From Actinoplanes aureus (GTDB lineage Bacteria; Actinomycetota; Actinomycetes; Mycobacteriales; Micromonosporaceae): a DNA stretch of 64,000 nt. The stretch covers positions 1 through 64,000 of the forward strand of contig NZ_JADQTO010000028.1 of the NCBI RefSeq assembly GCF_015704865.1, in the 5' to 3' direction. Below the pieces are notes generated by a model. The model was not told the origin of the DNA. It worked only from the letters and a program-made list of their open reading frames with translations, and ran no database searches. Below are positions 8,399 through 17,413 of this stretch, in pieces (the stretch's first letter is position 1; each line of letters starts with the position of its first letter). The translations under genes were made by a program, and so were the position numbers.

Positions 8399-9415
8399 AT
8401 GACCGGATACCCCGTCGCGTTCGTCGACGAGACGTCTCTCAAGCTGCGCGGCCAGCCCGGTATATACATGTTCGCCAGCGTCATCGTAGACAGCGACGAC
8501 CTCACCGACGTCATCGACGCGTCACGGCAAGCCGCCGCGGGACGTGCCGGGTTCCACGCAACCGACCTGTACCACCGTGGGCACCTCACACCCATCGAGG
8601 ACATGCTCGACGCGATCCAGGCCCACGCGGGCTGGACCGTCCTCGTCGCCCACGCCTCCCACAGCACCCAGGAGAACACTCGGCAGACTGCCCTAGCGCG
8701 CCTACTGGAACAGCTCAACGAGCAGAAAGTGCGTGACGTCGTCATGGACACCCGCGCCAGTGAGCGGGAACGGGTGCAAGCACAACTGCAAGGACGCAAA
8801 GTCACCACAGCCGACCTGCCCGACATGACCACCTACCGCCGGCTCGTGCGCACTCAGCAGATCAGCTCACGGATGCGACTAATGCACCTCGATGACCGCC
8901 AGCAACCCGGCCTCTGGATGGCAGACGCGGCAGCGTGGTCGTTCCAGCGAGCTCTCGCCAACGACGAACCCCAGTGGTGGAGCCGCATCACCGACATCGC
9001 CACCATCATCGACGCCCACACCGGCCACGAACTCACCCTGAACAACAACAGGGCCGCTCCACCACAACTTACTAGTGGCGATCGCGGCCCCGAACACCTG
9101 AGCCAAAGTGCTCAAGCATCCTTGTTGACGAGCCAATTCTACACCCTGACCGGCGGCACGACGACCCGCAGCCAAGGCCCCGGAACCCTCTTCACCACCT
9201 TGCTGCACCAGATCGAGACAGCCACCCACCACGGCGCCCAGCAGCAGATCCTCCACGAGCTACGCGAACTCAATCGCGGCGTCGCCGAGCTGGCCACCGC
9301 CATACATCAATCCGCGGAAAGCCAACAGCTCTCCGTACCTTCTCCTGCCTCTCAGGCCCTGCCTGAGCCGGAAACCGTTGAACCTGAAACCGCCGCCGAG
9401 TTGACCATCGAATGA
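8399..9415 (+). CDS. DUF3800-like protein (338 aa)
   Basis: Starts 75 bp after the relaxase stop with a GGGGGGA ribosome-binding site. The N-terminus VAFVDETSLK and the motif PGLWMADAAAWSF (about residue 178) match the layout of DUF3800 proteins. Those have an RNase H-like fold with an early acidic F-x-D-(E) and a later x-x-A-D-x-x-A-W. That family is frequent on mobile elements and near relaxases, but its function is unproven; a nuclease role is suspected. Here the C-terminal 100 residues are extra and Gln/Pro/Glu-rich. Likely co-transcribed with the relaxase gene. Confidence 0.65.
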   Translation: MTGYPVAFVDETSLKLRGQPGIYMFASVIVDSDDLTDVIDASRQAAAGRAGFHATDLYHRGHLTPIEDMLDAIQAHAGWTVLVAHASHSTQENTRQTALARLLEQLNEQKVRDVVMDTRASERERVQAQLQGRKVTTADLPDMTTYRRLVRTQQISSRMRLMHLDDRQQPGLWMADAAAWSFQRALANDEPQWWSRITDIATIIDAHTGHELTLNNNRAAPPQLTSGDRGPEHLSQSAQASLLTSQFYTLTGGTTTRSQGPGTLFTTLLHQIETATHHGAQQQILHELRELNRGVAELATAIHQSAESQQLSVPSPASQALPEPETVEPETAAELTIE

Positions 9416-9499
9416 GCGGCGCCGTTGGCCCAGCATGCTGCCATCGGTCACCCTGGAGGGTGATCTAGACGGACGCGGCGGGGTTGATCGTGCTGGACG

Positions 9500-9990
9500 G
9501 TGAGCGTGGGCTCGACCATCAGCCGCGCTCGTCAGCATGCGGCCGGCGCGCGCGCCGGGACACCGATAAGCAGAAGGAGCCGCCCGGCGGTGTGCAGGAC
9601 GAGCCAGCAGATCACGGGCTCGGCCGGTCCGGGGGCGGGTGGACCACCAAGACTCATCGGGTTGGCAGGCAGGGTCGCAAGCTGATGGCCGTGGTGGTGA
9701 CCGCCGGGCAGCGCGGCGACAGCCCGCAGTTCATGCCGGTGCTGGCTAAGGTGCGTGTTACCCGCGCCGGCGGCGGCCGGCTGCGGACCCGGCCGGACCT
9801 GGTGTTGGCCGATAAGGCGTACACGTCAAGGCCAACCGTGCCCACCTTGCGCCGCCGCGGCATCCGGGCGTGCATCCCGAGCAAGGCTGACCAGGACGCG
9901 CACCGCAAGGCCAAGGGGCCGAAGGGCGGGCGTCCGCCCGCCCGCCTTCGACCCTGGCCTCTACCGCCTGCGTCATGCCGTGTAGTGCGG
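9500..9990 (+). pseudogene. IS5-family transposase remnant
   Basis: Pieces of a DDE transposase lie in successive frames. GSTISRARQHAAGAR (about 9505-9550) equals the D-S-T-x-x-R-A-H-Q-H-A-A-G-A motif. GGGWTTKTH, GDSPQF and DLVLADKAYTS (9630-9830) give the central region with the second catalytic Asp, and RRRGIRACIP, GGRPP and FDPGLYRLRH follow after a further frameshift. The sequence then ends before the last catalytic Glu. The N-terminus is missing too. No terminal inverted repeats are visible. It is a dead fragment marking an old insertion between the relaxase and transfer modules. Confidence 0.8.
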
Positions 9991-10160
9991 GCCACTGATT
10001 ACTCATCGTGAGTGGCGGAGGTGGGTCGCCGTGCCTGCCGCCGTCGCGGCGTATGGAGCGCTTCGCGTCCCGGCCCTCTGCACATTTGGCGTACCCGCCT
10101 CTGCCCTGGAACTGGAACTGGAACCCGTACGCCGACAGCTGTTACAGCCAGCTCTCGGTT

Positions 10161-10691
10161 CTACGTGCCTGTTGACTTGGCGACGGGTGAGTCCGTCGGA
10201 TGTCGTGTGCTGCACACGATCTGGTGCAGCAGCGTGGTCGCGTCGGCGTCGAGGCCGGGGAGTCCGCCATGCAGCAGACGGTCGATCTCCGCTGCTAGCC
10301 GGGCTCGGATGTCCTGGATGAGTTGCCAGGCGGCCGGTGTCGGGTGCAGCAGCACGCGGCGGCGGTCCTGGGGATCGTAGCCGCGTCGGATGAGGGACCG
10401 GTTGACGAAGTCATCGGCGCAGATCGTCACGGATGCCTTGGAGACGCATGCGATTTCAGCGATCGTGCGGGTATCGATGGGCCGGCGAGCCACAGTGAGC
10501 TGCAGGATGTCGTAGCTGCTCCAGGTCAGTCGCGCGCTACGCAGTACCGTTCGCTCCAGGTGGCGCCGAATCAGGTTGCTGCTACGGCACAGCAGCGCGA
10601 CACGCTTCAGAGGTGCGGCCGACTCGCGAATGGCTGCGGGCTCATCCGCGCGACCCGAGTCCACGGTGCCGGGGACGTCGCTCGTACTCAT
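10161..10691 (-). CDS. MarR-family transcriptional regulator
   Basis: A 176-aa winged-helix protein. The winged HTH spans about residues 45-120 (TWSSYDILQLTVARRPIDT, IAEIACVSKASVTICADDFV, then the wing RRGYDPQDRRRVLLHPT). The D-x-R-R wing signature and flanking dimerisation helices are typical of MarR. The start at 10691 has GAGGGCAGGA upstream. It is alone: the transfer operon ends 500 bp away on the same strand and the IS remnant is on the other side. Ligand and target are unknown. Confidence 0.8.
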   Translation of the reverse strand: MSTSDVPGTVDSGRADEPAAIRESAAPLKRVALLCRSSNLIRRHLERTVLRSARLTWSSYDILQLTVARRPIDTRTIAEIACVSKASVTICADDFVNRSLIRRGYDPQDRRRVLLHPTPAAWQLIQDIRARLAAEIDRLLHGGLPGLDADATTLLHQIVCSTRHPTDSPVAKSTGT

Positions 10692-11212
10692 GTCCTGCCC
10701 TCGTCGCCGGGGAACTCCCGGACCTGTCGGCAGTGATTGCTCTCCTGAACGGCATGGATTGCCGGGGTCGGAGCCGACGGGGAGTAGAGGCGGTCGTGCA
10801 CCTGCTGCGGATATTCCTGTGAGGCCACGGCCAGTCCGTTCCTCTTCCAGGCTTTGCCCTGGGCGGCTACAGCAACGGGGCGGCGCTGGCGACGCGGTGC
10901 GCGGGTGCCGAGTCGCGTTCTGCGGACAGCGCACGGTGGCGTCTGAAGATGCCTCGCCGCCTGGTCGACCGCGGGAATGCGCGCGTATCGGGCGCGGTGA
11001 TGGCTGATCGGCTCAACGAGCGGCAAGGAGTCCTCCTCGTGCGGATTGGCGGCTGATCTGGGTTCTGTAAACCCGTGAGAAGAATTGGCCTCACGTCTGC
11101 AAGAGACAGGGCTGCGTACCGCCTGCGGGCTGGGGATGGCGACACAGTTAGCCGCCCAGTACGCGCGCATCGCACCCGCCGCCATGTCATGGTCACGCCT
11201 GAGCAGCACCAG
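10692..11212. other. 520-bp stretch without a supported gene
   Basis: Open frames exist on both strands but lack an RBS and read as random high-GC sequence (Arg/Ser/Pro-rich). It separates the MarR gene from the end of the transfer operon. I see no strong hairpin, repeat array or tRNA. Confidence 0.4.
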
Positions 11213-12298
11213 TCACTCGGCGAGAGACGCCTGGACATTCCGCATGAACGGCACCGGGTTCGTGCTGTTGCCCGGGTCTAGGTCGCAGTCGTTGCCGCCG
11301 TTGCCGCCGCAGACGTTCAGGTGCACCTCGTAATGCAGGTGGACGCCGGACGAGCGTCCGGAGCTGCCCATCAGCCCGATGGGGTCACCGGCGTTGACGG
11401 TGTCACCTTCGGCGACGTCGGGTTTGCGGACCAGGTGGCAGTAGCGGGTGCCGACTTCGCCGGCGTGCAGGATGTCGACATACCAGCCGCAGCCGCTGCC
11501 TTCCGAGGTGCCGTCGACGTTGCAGTTGCCGGTTCCGGGGTCGCAGCCGGACCACAGGACACGGCCGCCGGACGCTGCCCGAATCACCGTGTACCGCTTT
11601 GAGCTCAGGTCCACGCCGTGGTGGAACTTGCCCTCGCGTGGCCCATAGGGGCTGCCGACCGGCGCGTTGACCGGCCGAACCCAGCCATGCGCCGAGATCT
11701 GTGCGGAGGTGTCGCAGTCGGCGAGGCTTGCCCCGGGCAGGTCGGTGATGGAGGCGGCACCGGTCACCTTGGCGACGACCTTTTCCGCGTCGTCTTCGTG
11801 CTTGGCGTAGGCGTCCGGGTAGTCGGAGCGCTGCACTTTTTGTGCGGCCACGGTGAGTGCCAGCTTCTCCCAGCCCTTGATCTTGAGCAAGGCGTCGTAG
11901 AACTTGCCGGCGGCGTAGACCCGGTCGACGAGCTGTTGCGGAGTGCCCCAGCCCTGGCTGGGGCGCTGCTGGAAGAGCCCGAGCGAGTCATGATCGACGG
12001 CACTTCGCACGTTGATCAGGGAGGATTCGGTCATGGCGGTCGCCACGGCGATGACCCATGCCCGGGGCGGGAGCTGGCGTTGCTGTCCGACGGCGACGAT
12101 GATCGCCGCGTTGTCGATCGCTGCTGAGTCCCACTGTCCGACCGCGCCGACATGCTCGCGGACTCTGGCCTGAGCGGAGGCTGTCGGGCTGGCGCAGGTG
12201 GCTCCGGCCGGTTCGTCGCCGATGGCAACGAGGATCCCGGCGACGCACAGCAGCAGCGGCGCGGCGGCGAGCGCCGCTGCCCAGTGCAGCGGCTTCAT
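11213..12298 (-). CDS. VirB1-like transfer hydrolase: lytic-transglycosylase-like plus M23 peptidase
   Basis: A 361-aa exported cell-wall enzyme and the last gene of the transfer operon. One N-terminal membrane/signal helix (residues 4-27) is followed by a lysozyme-like domain (about 60-190, candidate catalytic Glu in AMTESSLINV, and DSLGLFQQRPSQGWG). A LytM/M23 zinc endopeptidase domain follows (about 225-350) with HHGVDLS and HLHYEV supplying the metal ligands. Such two-domain proteins open the peptidoglycan for a type IV channel. Its ATG overlaps the stop of the upstream lipoprotein gene (ATGA), so translation is coupled. Confidence 0.9.
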   Translation of the reverse strand: MKPLHWAAALAAAPLLLCVAGILVAIGDEPAGATCASPTASAQARVREHVGAVGQWDSAAIDNAAIIVAVGQQRQLPPRAWVIAVATAMTESSLINVRSAVDHDSLGLFQQRPSQGWGTPQQLVDRVYAAGKFYDALLKIKGWEKLALTVAAQKVQRSDYPDAYAKHEDDAEKVVAKVTGAASITDLPGASLADCDTSAQISAHGWVRPVNAPVGSPYGPREGKFHHGVDLSSKRYTVIRAASGGRVLWSGCDPGTGNCNVDGTSEGSGCGWYVDILHAGEVGTRYCHLVRKPDVAEGDTVNAGDPIGLMGSSGRSSGVHLHYEVHLNVCGGNGGNDCDLDPGNSTNPVPFMRNVQASLAE

Positions 12299-12786
12299 GA
12301 CGGCTCCGGCACTGGCTCGGCTGTCGCGACCAGCCATCGGGTGTCGTGGCGGACAACGGTGACGCGGACTGCTCCAGCGTCAGTGGGCACGTCGGCGACG
12401 ACGACCGCGGTGGTCGACGAGACGACCGTGGGTGCGCCGGTGACGGCGGTCGCCGCCACGTTGGCCGGGTCGGTGTCGGCGAGCAGGCGGGCGTACTCGG
12501 CGATGACCAGTGGTCGCAGCTGGGTGTACCAGGTGGCTTGGTCCAGGTCGGGGCGGGCCCAGGCCGTCACGTAGCTGCGGGCGGCGTCGAGCGCGGCGGC
12601 GGCCGCTGGTGCGCTCGGGGCGGCGGCACGTCCGTCGTCATGGTCGTGTTCGTGCTCGTCGTCCAGGGTTTTTGCCAGGCTCGCTGACGTGGCCGCCCGG
12701 GGAGCTTCGCGTGATCGTGTGCTGCCGCAGCCGGCCAAGGCGAGCGCGATAGCCAGGGCCGCGGGTAGGAGGCGGCACGCTCTCAT
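12295..12786 (-). CDS. transfer-operon lipoprotein
   Basis: A 163-aa protein with a lipoprotein signal (LAIALALAGC, lipobox Cys at about 20). A His/Asp-rich linker (DDEHEHDHDD) follows, then a compact C-terminal domain (about 65-160) whose pattern of alternating helix and strands, ending VTVVRHDTRWLVATAEP, resembles the NTF2-like fold of TcpC/VirB8 proteins. VirB8-like proteins scaffold the channel at the membrane; I infer that role here. The His/Asp linker could bind metal. ATGA overlaps at both ends tie it to the operon. Confidence 0.75.
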   Translation of the reverse strand: MRACRLLPAALAIALALAGCGSTRSREAPRAATSASLAKTLDDEHEHDHDDGRAAAPSAPAAAAALDAARSYVTAWARPDLDQATWYTQLRPLVIAEYARLLADTDPANVAATAVTGAPTVVSSTTAVVVADVPTDAGAVRVTVVRHDTRWLVATAEPVPEPS

Positions 12787-13070
12787 TGCGGGCTCCCCGC
12801 GGTGAAGTGGGCGCCGAGAGCGGCGTTGATGATGCCGGCCATCTCGCGCAGCTGGCAGTGCAGGCTGCGCAGTGCTGCCGTGCGTGCGGCGTGATCGGCG
12901 GCCACGTGGGCGTCCAGGAGAGCCGCCTGCACGGTAACGGCGTGCGACCCCAGGACGCGCAGCGCGTCGAGGTAGCACACGAGCGAGTCGTCAGGTGCGA
13001 CAGTCGGTACGTCGGCCAAGCCTTCAGCCGATGTCGACCGGGATACGGTCTGAGTCGTCGACGGCGCCAT
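12783..13070 (-). CDS. small helical transfer-operon protein (95 aa)
   Basis: Mostly helical and Ala-rich (ALRVLGSHAVTVQAALLDAHVAADHAARTAALR split over two helices), with no signal or membrane segment. No family recognised. It overlaps both neighbours by a few bases (TGATG and ATGA), so it is certainly translated with the transfer operon if that is translated. A cytoplasmic accessory or chaperone role is possible. Confidence 0.65.
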   Translation of the reverse strand: MAPSTTQTVSRSTSAEGLADVPTVAPDDSLVCYLDALRVLGSHAVTVQAALLDAHVAADHAARTAALRSLHCQLREMAGIINAALGAHFTAGSPQ

Positions 13071-13363
13071 CAGGACTCCATCTGCGGATCGTCGTAGTCG
13101 TCGTAGTCCGGCGCGCCGTCAAGAAGATCCTCCGAGTCGTAAATCCTCGCTTCCTCGATCTCGTCCAGCGCCGCTCGCTCCGCCTCAACCATGAGGGCCA
13201 GACGCCTCATCTCATCGGACTCGGAAGCGGTATCCGGATCGAGGTCGGGCTCGTCGTCGGTGATGCGCTGGTATAGCCCTTTGATGTCGTCGAGGATCAT
13301 CCGCAGGTTCGCGAGGAATTGGGCCCAGTCGTATTCCGACGTGATCGGCGCAGGCTGTGTCAT
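13070..13363 (-). CDS. small acidic transfer-operon protein (97 aa)
   Basis: Very acidic: the second half contains DDEPDLDPD and ends DDYDDPQMES. The N-terminus (YDWAQFLANLRMILDDIKGLYQ as two helix segments) looks amphipathic. No known domain. Translationally coupled to the DUF4913 gene upstream (ATGA) and to the next small gene (TGATG). Strong negative charge would suit a partner for a basic relaxase or coupling protein, but that is speculation. Confidence 0.65.
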   Translation of the reverse strand: MTQPAPITSEYDWAQFLANLRMILDDIKGLYQRITDDEPDLDPDTASESDEMRRLALMVEAERAALDEIEEARIYDSEDLLDGAPDYDDYDDPQMES

Positions 13364-13986
13364 GACGGGCTCCCAGTCTGCTGTTCAGCCGCGGCTACCG
13401 GCTGCGGCCGACTGGCGAGGTCGGCGTAGGCGGCTTCGGTCGCGGTCTCGACCCAGTCGGCGGGCCAGCGCAGGTCGAGGTTGTGGTCGGTGTGTTCGCC
13501 GTTGCGGCAGCGGGTGTAGTCGTCCCAGTCGCGCAAGCGGACCCTGGCGCGGGCGAGGCGCTCGTGCCAGATCAGCGGCTCGTCGCCGCGGGCGGCGTCG
13601 TCGTAGGCGGTGTGCCAGCCAGCCGCGAGTGCGGTCAACTCTTCGATCAGTGGCCCGTGCCGGTACCAGCAGGCGGGGATCTCCTCGGCCAGCTCGTAAC
13701 GATCGACGAGCCAGCCGACCCAGTCGATCAGCCACGCCCACACCTGGGCTGCGGCGTCGCGGTCCAGGTCCGACCAGCGCAGCGGCCACGGCATCCCATC
13801 CGGTGCCTTGCGCGGCCCGCCGCCGGGATCTGCGGTGAGGCGGGCGGCGACGGTGTCGCGCAGGTCGAGATGCTGCCGGTGCAGGGCGTCGACGGCGGAG
13901 GCGAGCTGCTGCAGGCCGGCGCCGATTTCCGCGATCGCCACCATGTCCGGTGGCGCGCCGTCCGGAAGTTCGAAACTGACGCTCAT
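13360..13986 (-). CDS. DUF4913-type protein (208 aa)
   Basis: Residues about 70-150 carry the Trp-rich DUF4913 pattern: WPLRWSDL, VWAWLIDWVGWLVDRYEL, CWYRHGPLIEELTALAAGW. The domain is common next to actinobacterial conjugation genes and has no established activity. The N-terminus is a helical region. The start overlaps the stop of the VirD4 gene (ATGA). No membrane segment, so it probably acts in the cytoplasm with the coupling protein. Confidence 0.8.
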   Translation of the reverse strand: MSVSFELPDGAPPDMVAIAEIGAGLQQLASAVDALHRQHLDLRDTVAARLTADPGGGPRKAPDGMPWPLRWSDLDRDAAAQVWAWLIDWVGWLVDRYELAEEIPACWYRHGPLIEELTALAAGWHTAYDDAARGDEPLIWHERLARARVRLRDWDDYTRCRNGEHTDHNLDLRWPADWVETATEAAYADLASRPQPVAAAEQQTGSPS

Positions 13987-15842
13987 CGGGCGCCCTCCGC
14001 GAGCATGCGGCGAAACGCATCGCGGCCGGCTTCAAGCTCGCCGGCGTCGGGCCGTTCCCACCAAGCCGGAATCGCCAATTCGACCGGGGGCAGGTTGCGC
14101 ACCAGCGCGAGGGCTCGGCCTTCGGGCAGAGTGCGCAGATCCGCCAGGTCGATGAGGTGTTCGCGGCGGGCGGAGGTGTTGACGCTGGCTCGGCCACTGC
14201 CCCAGGAGGCGCCGGAGGAGATGTCGATGACCTGCCCGGCGAGCGATTGCGCGTCGCGCAGGCCGTTGACGTCCGTGGAGCCGCCGATCAGCAGCCGCGC
14301 GTTGGCGGAGTCGGCGATGGCCTGGCCGCCCTTGTCGCCCCACCGTTCCCTCAGCTGGTGCAAGTTCTGCGCGAACACGCTGATGGCGATGCCGGACCCG
14401 CCGCCCTCGTTCACGAGGCTCGGCAACGACGGCAACGGCGCGATGTTGGCGATCTCGTCGCCAATGAAGTACAGCGTCGGCTCGATGCGGCCGCCGAGCG
14501 AGGTCAGCGCGATCCTCTTGGCCTGGTACAGGATGTCTTCGCTGACTGCGGCCAGCAGCGGCGCGATCAGGGCTTGAGCGTCGCGGGTGCCGACCAGGTA
14601 CAGCGTGCCGGATTCGTTGAGCCACTCGACCGGCTTGAACTGGGTGCCACGCGGCGGCGAACACGCCGCAAGCACGCGAGGGTCGTTGAAGGCGTCCAAC
14701 GCACCGCTGACGACGGATTGAATGGTGTCGCGGGCCCGGCCGGTGGTCTCGCGGTGCCGGGCGAGCCGGTCAGCCCAGGAGTGCACGCCGTGGTGACGCA
14801 GAATCCTTTCCGGCCTTGAGTTGCTGGGGTTTTGCGACCAGGCCAGCACATCGACCATGGTGGCCTGATCGTCCAAGGCCGCCGCATGCAGCAAACCTCG
14901 CAAGATCGTTGCAGCCTGGTCTCTGAACCAGCGGCCGTTCTCCACGCTTTCGTCACCGATTCCGCTGCCACTGGCAAAACCCTGGGCGCGCAGCATCGCC
15001 ACAATCTGATCCTGAGCACCCTCGATCGGCGACCACCGCAGGCGCGGAACACCCGGGACCTCCGCTTGGGGCTCAAAAATGTAGGTAGGGCCCTTGTCCG
15101 ACCGGCGCTGGTAGGTGACTTCGGCGACGTCGAGCCTGGTGGACGTGGTCAGCACCGCCCCGCGCGCGTCGGCGACAGCGGGGATGACCAGTCTCGTGGT
15201 CTTGTTGCCGACCCGCGGCACCGCGGCGGCCAGCAGCGTGTACTCGTTGGCCAGGTACAGCGGCTGCCCGGCAACAACGTCGTTGCCGAGGAAGCGGGCC
15301 ACCTCGAGCGGATCGTTGCGGCGTTGCTCTTTAGCGGCCCGGGTAGCGTCGTCGTCGGCGGCGAGGACGGTCAGGCCGGGCCGGACCACGTCGACGCGCG
15401 CGCACACCGCTCGGGCGCTCAGAGTCTTGGCCAGTTCGCTGCGGCGCGCGAACCCGGCGCGGCGGGCCCGCGGCCTGGCGATCCTGGCCAGGCTGAAAAA
15501 GATCGCGAACAGCATGCTGGGAAACAGCAGCGCCCACAGCGGGTAGAGCAGCCATGCCGGCGCCACCGCGGCGCGTGCGGCTTCGGGCCAAGCCTCTGCG
15601 GGGTCGCCGAGGTGGGCGACGATCCGGAAGGCAACGCCTGCGGTGTCGGCCGGGCCGGAGTCTGGCCACTGCTGGTAGCGCAGCACGCCGCCGAGCTGGC
15701 CGGCGAGCCACAACGACAGCATGCCCGTGCTGGTGACGATGATCGCCACCACGAGCAGGACGACCCTGATGTAGATGTCTTCGCGCAGGTGCCCTTGCTG
15801 GGGCGGCCGGTGCCCGGGCGCGGAGATCGGCGCTCTGCTCAT
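13983..15842 (-). CDS. VirD4/TraG-type coupling ATPase
   Basis: A 619-aa inner-membrane ATPase that hands the relaxase-DNA complex to the secretion channel. Two N-terminal membrane helices (about 24-50 and 100-125) precede the RecA-like domain. Walker A lies near residue 225 and reads PRVGNKTTRLVIP, with an Asn between Gly and Lys where relatives have GKT. Walker B is LYFIGDEIANIAPLPSLPSL near 475, the typical VirD4 signature, followed by GGGSGIAISVFAQN. The start at 15842 overlaps the VirB4 stop (ATGA). All features except the P-loop detail are standard for the family. Confidence 0.9.
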   Translation of the reverse strand: MSRAPISAPGHRPPQQGHLREDIYIRVVLLVVAIIVTSTGMLSLWLAGQLGGVLRYQQWPDSGPADTAGVAFRIVAHLGDPAEAWPEAARAAVAPAWLLYPLWALLFPSMLFAIFFSLARIARPRARRAGFARRSELAKTLSARAVCARVDVVRPGLTVLAADDDATRAAKEQRRNDPLEVARFLGNDVVAGQPLYLANEYTLLAAAVPRVGNKTTRLVIPAVADARGAVLTTSTRLDVAEVTYQRRSDKGPTYIFEPQAEVPGVPRLRWSPIEGAQDQIVAMLRAQGFASGSGIGDESVENGRWFRDQAATILRGLLHAAALDDQATMVDVLAWSQNPSNSRPERILRHHGVHSWADRLARHRETTGRARDTIQSVVSGALDAFNDPRVLAACSPPRGTQFKPVEWLNESGTLYLVGTRDAQALIAPLLAAVSEDILYQAKRIALTSLGGRIEPTLYFIGDEIANIAPLPSLPSLVNEGGGSGIAISVFAQNLHQLRERWGDKGGQAIADSANARLLIGGSTDVNGLRDAQSLAGQVIDISSGASWGSGRASVNTSARREHLIDLADLRTLPEGRALALVRNLPPVELAIPAWWERPDAGELEAGRDAFRRMLAEGAR

Positions 15843-17413
15843 CGGTCGGCTCCTGCTGCGGAGGCGACCGCCTCCAGGCGCTCGTCGTATTCCTGCGGGG
15901 TCAAGGAGTCGCCGGTTTCGGTGGCTTCCATCTGGCTGTCGGTGTGCACCATCGCCGTCTCCGTGGTGGACAGTTGGTGTTTCACCACGTACGACCGGGT
16001 GCCGATCTTCCACAAGGCGACGCCTTGCGGCAGGTAGCGCAGCAGGTCGGTCTCCACGTCCGAGGTGCCCAAAAACTCGCGCGCTTGCTCCAGGCTGCCG
16101 GTGGCCTGCCGGTAGGAGATCCGCACGCCGGAGTCCTCGATCAGGCCGCGGGCGATGCGGACCTGCTCGCTGTCAGCCGACCCGGACGCCGCCAAGTCCG
16201 AGAAACGATGGAACGCCAAAACGTTCGCGATCCCATATGCCCGAGCCAGCTTCAGCTGCTCGCGCATCCGCCGGATCAGCGGCAGATGGCGGGCGATCAG
16301 CGCGAACTCGTCATAGAAACACACCCGCGCCCCGGCGTCGGGCGCCGACAGCGCTGCTTCCAGCCAGGATTGGGCGCAGGTCATCGCCATCGCGGTCATC
16401 GCGTCGGACGCGCGGATGGCGCGCAGGTCCAGGATCGCGCCGGGCTGCGCGAAGTCCAGGCGTGCGTTCGACTCGGCCGGGCCGTCGAAGACCCCGCCGA
16501 GGGCGCCCTCGATCAGCCTCGCCAGGGCCAGCCGCACCCGCCGCGAGTCGCTGATGAACGTGTCGAGGGGGTAGTGCAGCTGGTCGAGCCGGTGTTGCCA
16601 CAGCTCGGGTGTGCCAGCTGCGGCGAGCACCGTGCTCAGCGTCGGGGTCGCGATCCGGCTGGCGGTGGCGTCGCTGTCGCGGGTGACCGCGTCGACCGCG
16701 TACTCGACCAGCGATCGTTCGGCTTCTAGTAGCGGTCCGCCGAGCTGGATTTCCAGCAGCCCTTCGAGCAGCAGCAGCCGGCGGGTGCGTTGCGATTGCA
16801 GCCACTGCTGTTCGGTCTGCTGTGGGTGCCGGTGGATCCCGGACAGCGGGTTCATGACCACGCCGAGGCCGGGGCCGATGCGGACCGGGGCGATGCCGGC
16901 CAGCGCCGCGAGTTGTTCGTACTCGCCTTTGACGTCGCAGATGTAGGCGCGGGTGCCGAACGGGATACCGCGGAACGCCAGACATTTGAGCAGGCTGCTT
17001 TTGGCGGTGCCGATCTCGCCGGTGACGACGAGATTGGGTGCGGTGACCGCCTTCGCCCGGTATAGCTCATGCAGGCTGAAGGTGAACGCCGAGCGGGAGT
17101 AGACCTCCATGCCGATCAGCGGGCCGTCAACTGGCAGCCCTGGATCGGTCACGAACGGATACACACTGCACAGCTGCGCCGAGGTGGTGACCAGAGGCGG
17201 CAGCCGTAGCCGCCAGAACACCCGTCCGGCTGCGCGGCCTGGCTGACCACGCCAGCCCGCTGCCGCAGGATCCAGCAGCCGCGCGGTTTCCCGGGCCACC
17301 GCACGCTGCTCGCGGCGCAGCGCCGCCTCGGCACGGGCAAGGTCCCGGGCTTCGGCGACCTGCGTGATCCGATCGGCGAGAGACCCTTCGCGGCGCAACC
17401 GGCGGCCGCTCAT
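15839..17413 (-). CDS. VirB4-like secretion ATPase
   Basis: A 524-aa ATPase that powers channel assembly and substrate transport. Walker A is GEIGTAKSSLLK at residues 132-143, with Ala in place of the usual second Gly. It is followed by AYICDVKGEYEQLA (about 160) and a long helical insert. Walker B is ARVCFYDEFALIAR near 365, then the arginine-containing helix RRMREQLKLARAYG. It lacks the N-terminal VirB4 domain, which seems to be supplied by the preceding SCO6880-like gene. Coupled by ATGA to both neighbours. Confidence 0.9.
   Translation of the reverse strand: MSGRRLRREGSLADRITQVAEARDLARAEAALRREQRAVARETARLLDPAAAGWRGQPGRAAGRVFWRLRLPPLVTTSAQLCSVYPFVTDPGLPVDGPLIGMEVYSRSAFTFSLHELYRAKAVTAPNLVVTGEIGTAKSSLLKCLAFRGIPFGTRAYICDVKGEYEQLAALAGIAPVRIGPGLGVVMNPLSGIHRHPQQTEQQWLQSQRTRRLLLLEGLLEIQLGGPLLEAERSLVEYAVDAVTRDSDATASRIATPTLSTVLAAAGTPELWQHRLDQLHYPLDTFISDSRRVRLALARLIEGALGGVFDGPAESNARLDFAQPGAILDLRAIRASDAMTAMAMTCAQSWLEAALSAPDAGARVCFYDEFALIARHLPLIRRMREQLKLARAYGIANVLAFHRFSDLAASGSADSEQVRIARGLIEDSGVRISYRQATGSLEQAREFLGTSDVETDLLRYLPQGVALWKIGTRSYVVKHQLSTTETAMVHTDSQMEATETGDSLTPQEYDERLEAVASAAGADR

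Noticed and set aside
10688..11209. 173-codon minus frame between MarR and the transfer operon
   Set aside because: No RBS, random-looking sequence, overlaps the start of the MarR gene.
13483..14577. Plus-strand frame of 364 codons
   Set aside because: Antisense to the coupled DUF4913 and VirD4 genes; no RBS.
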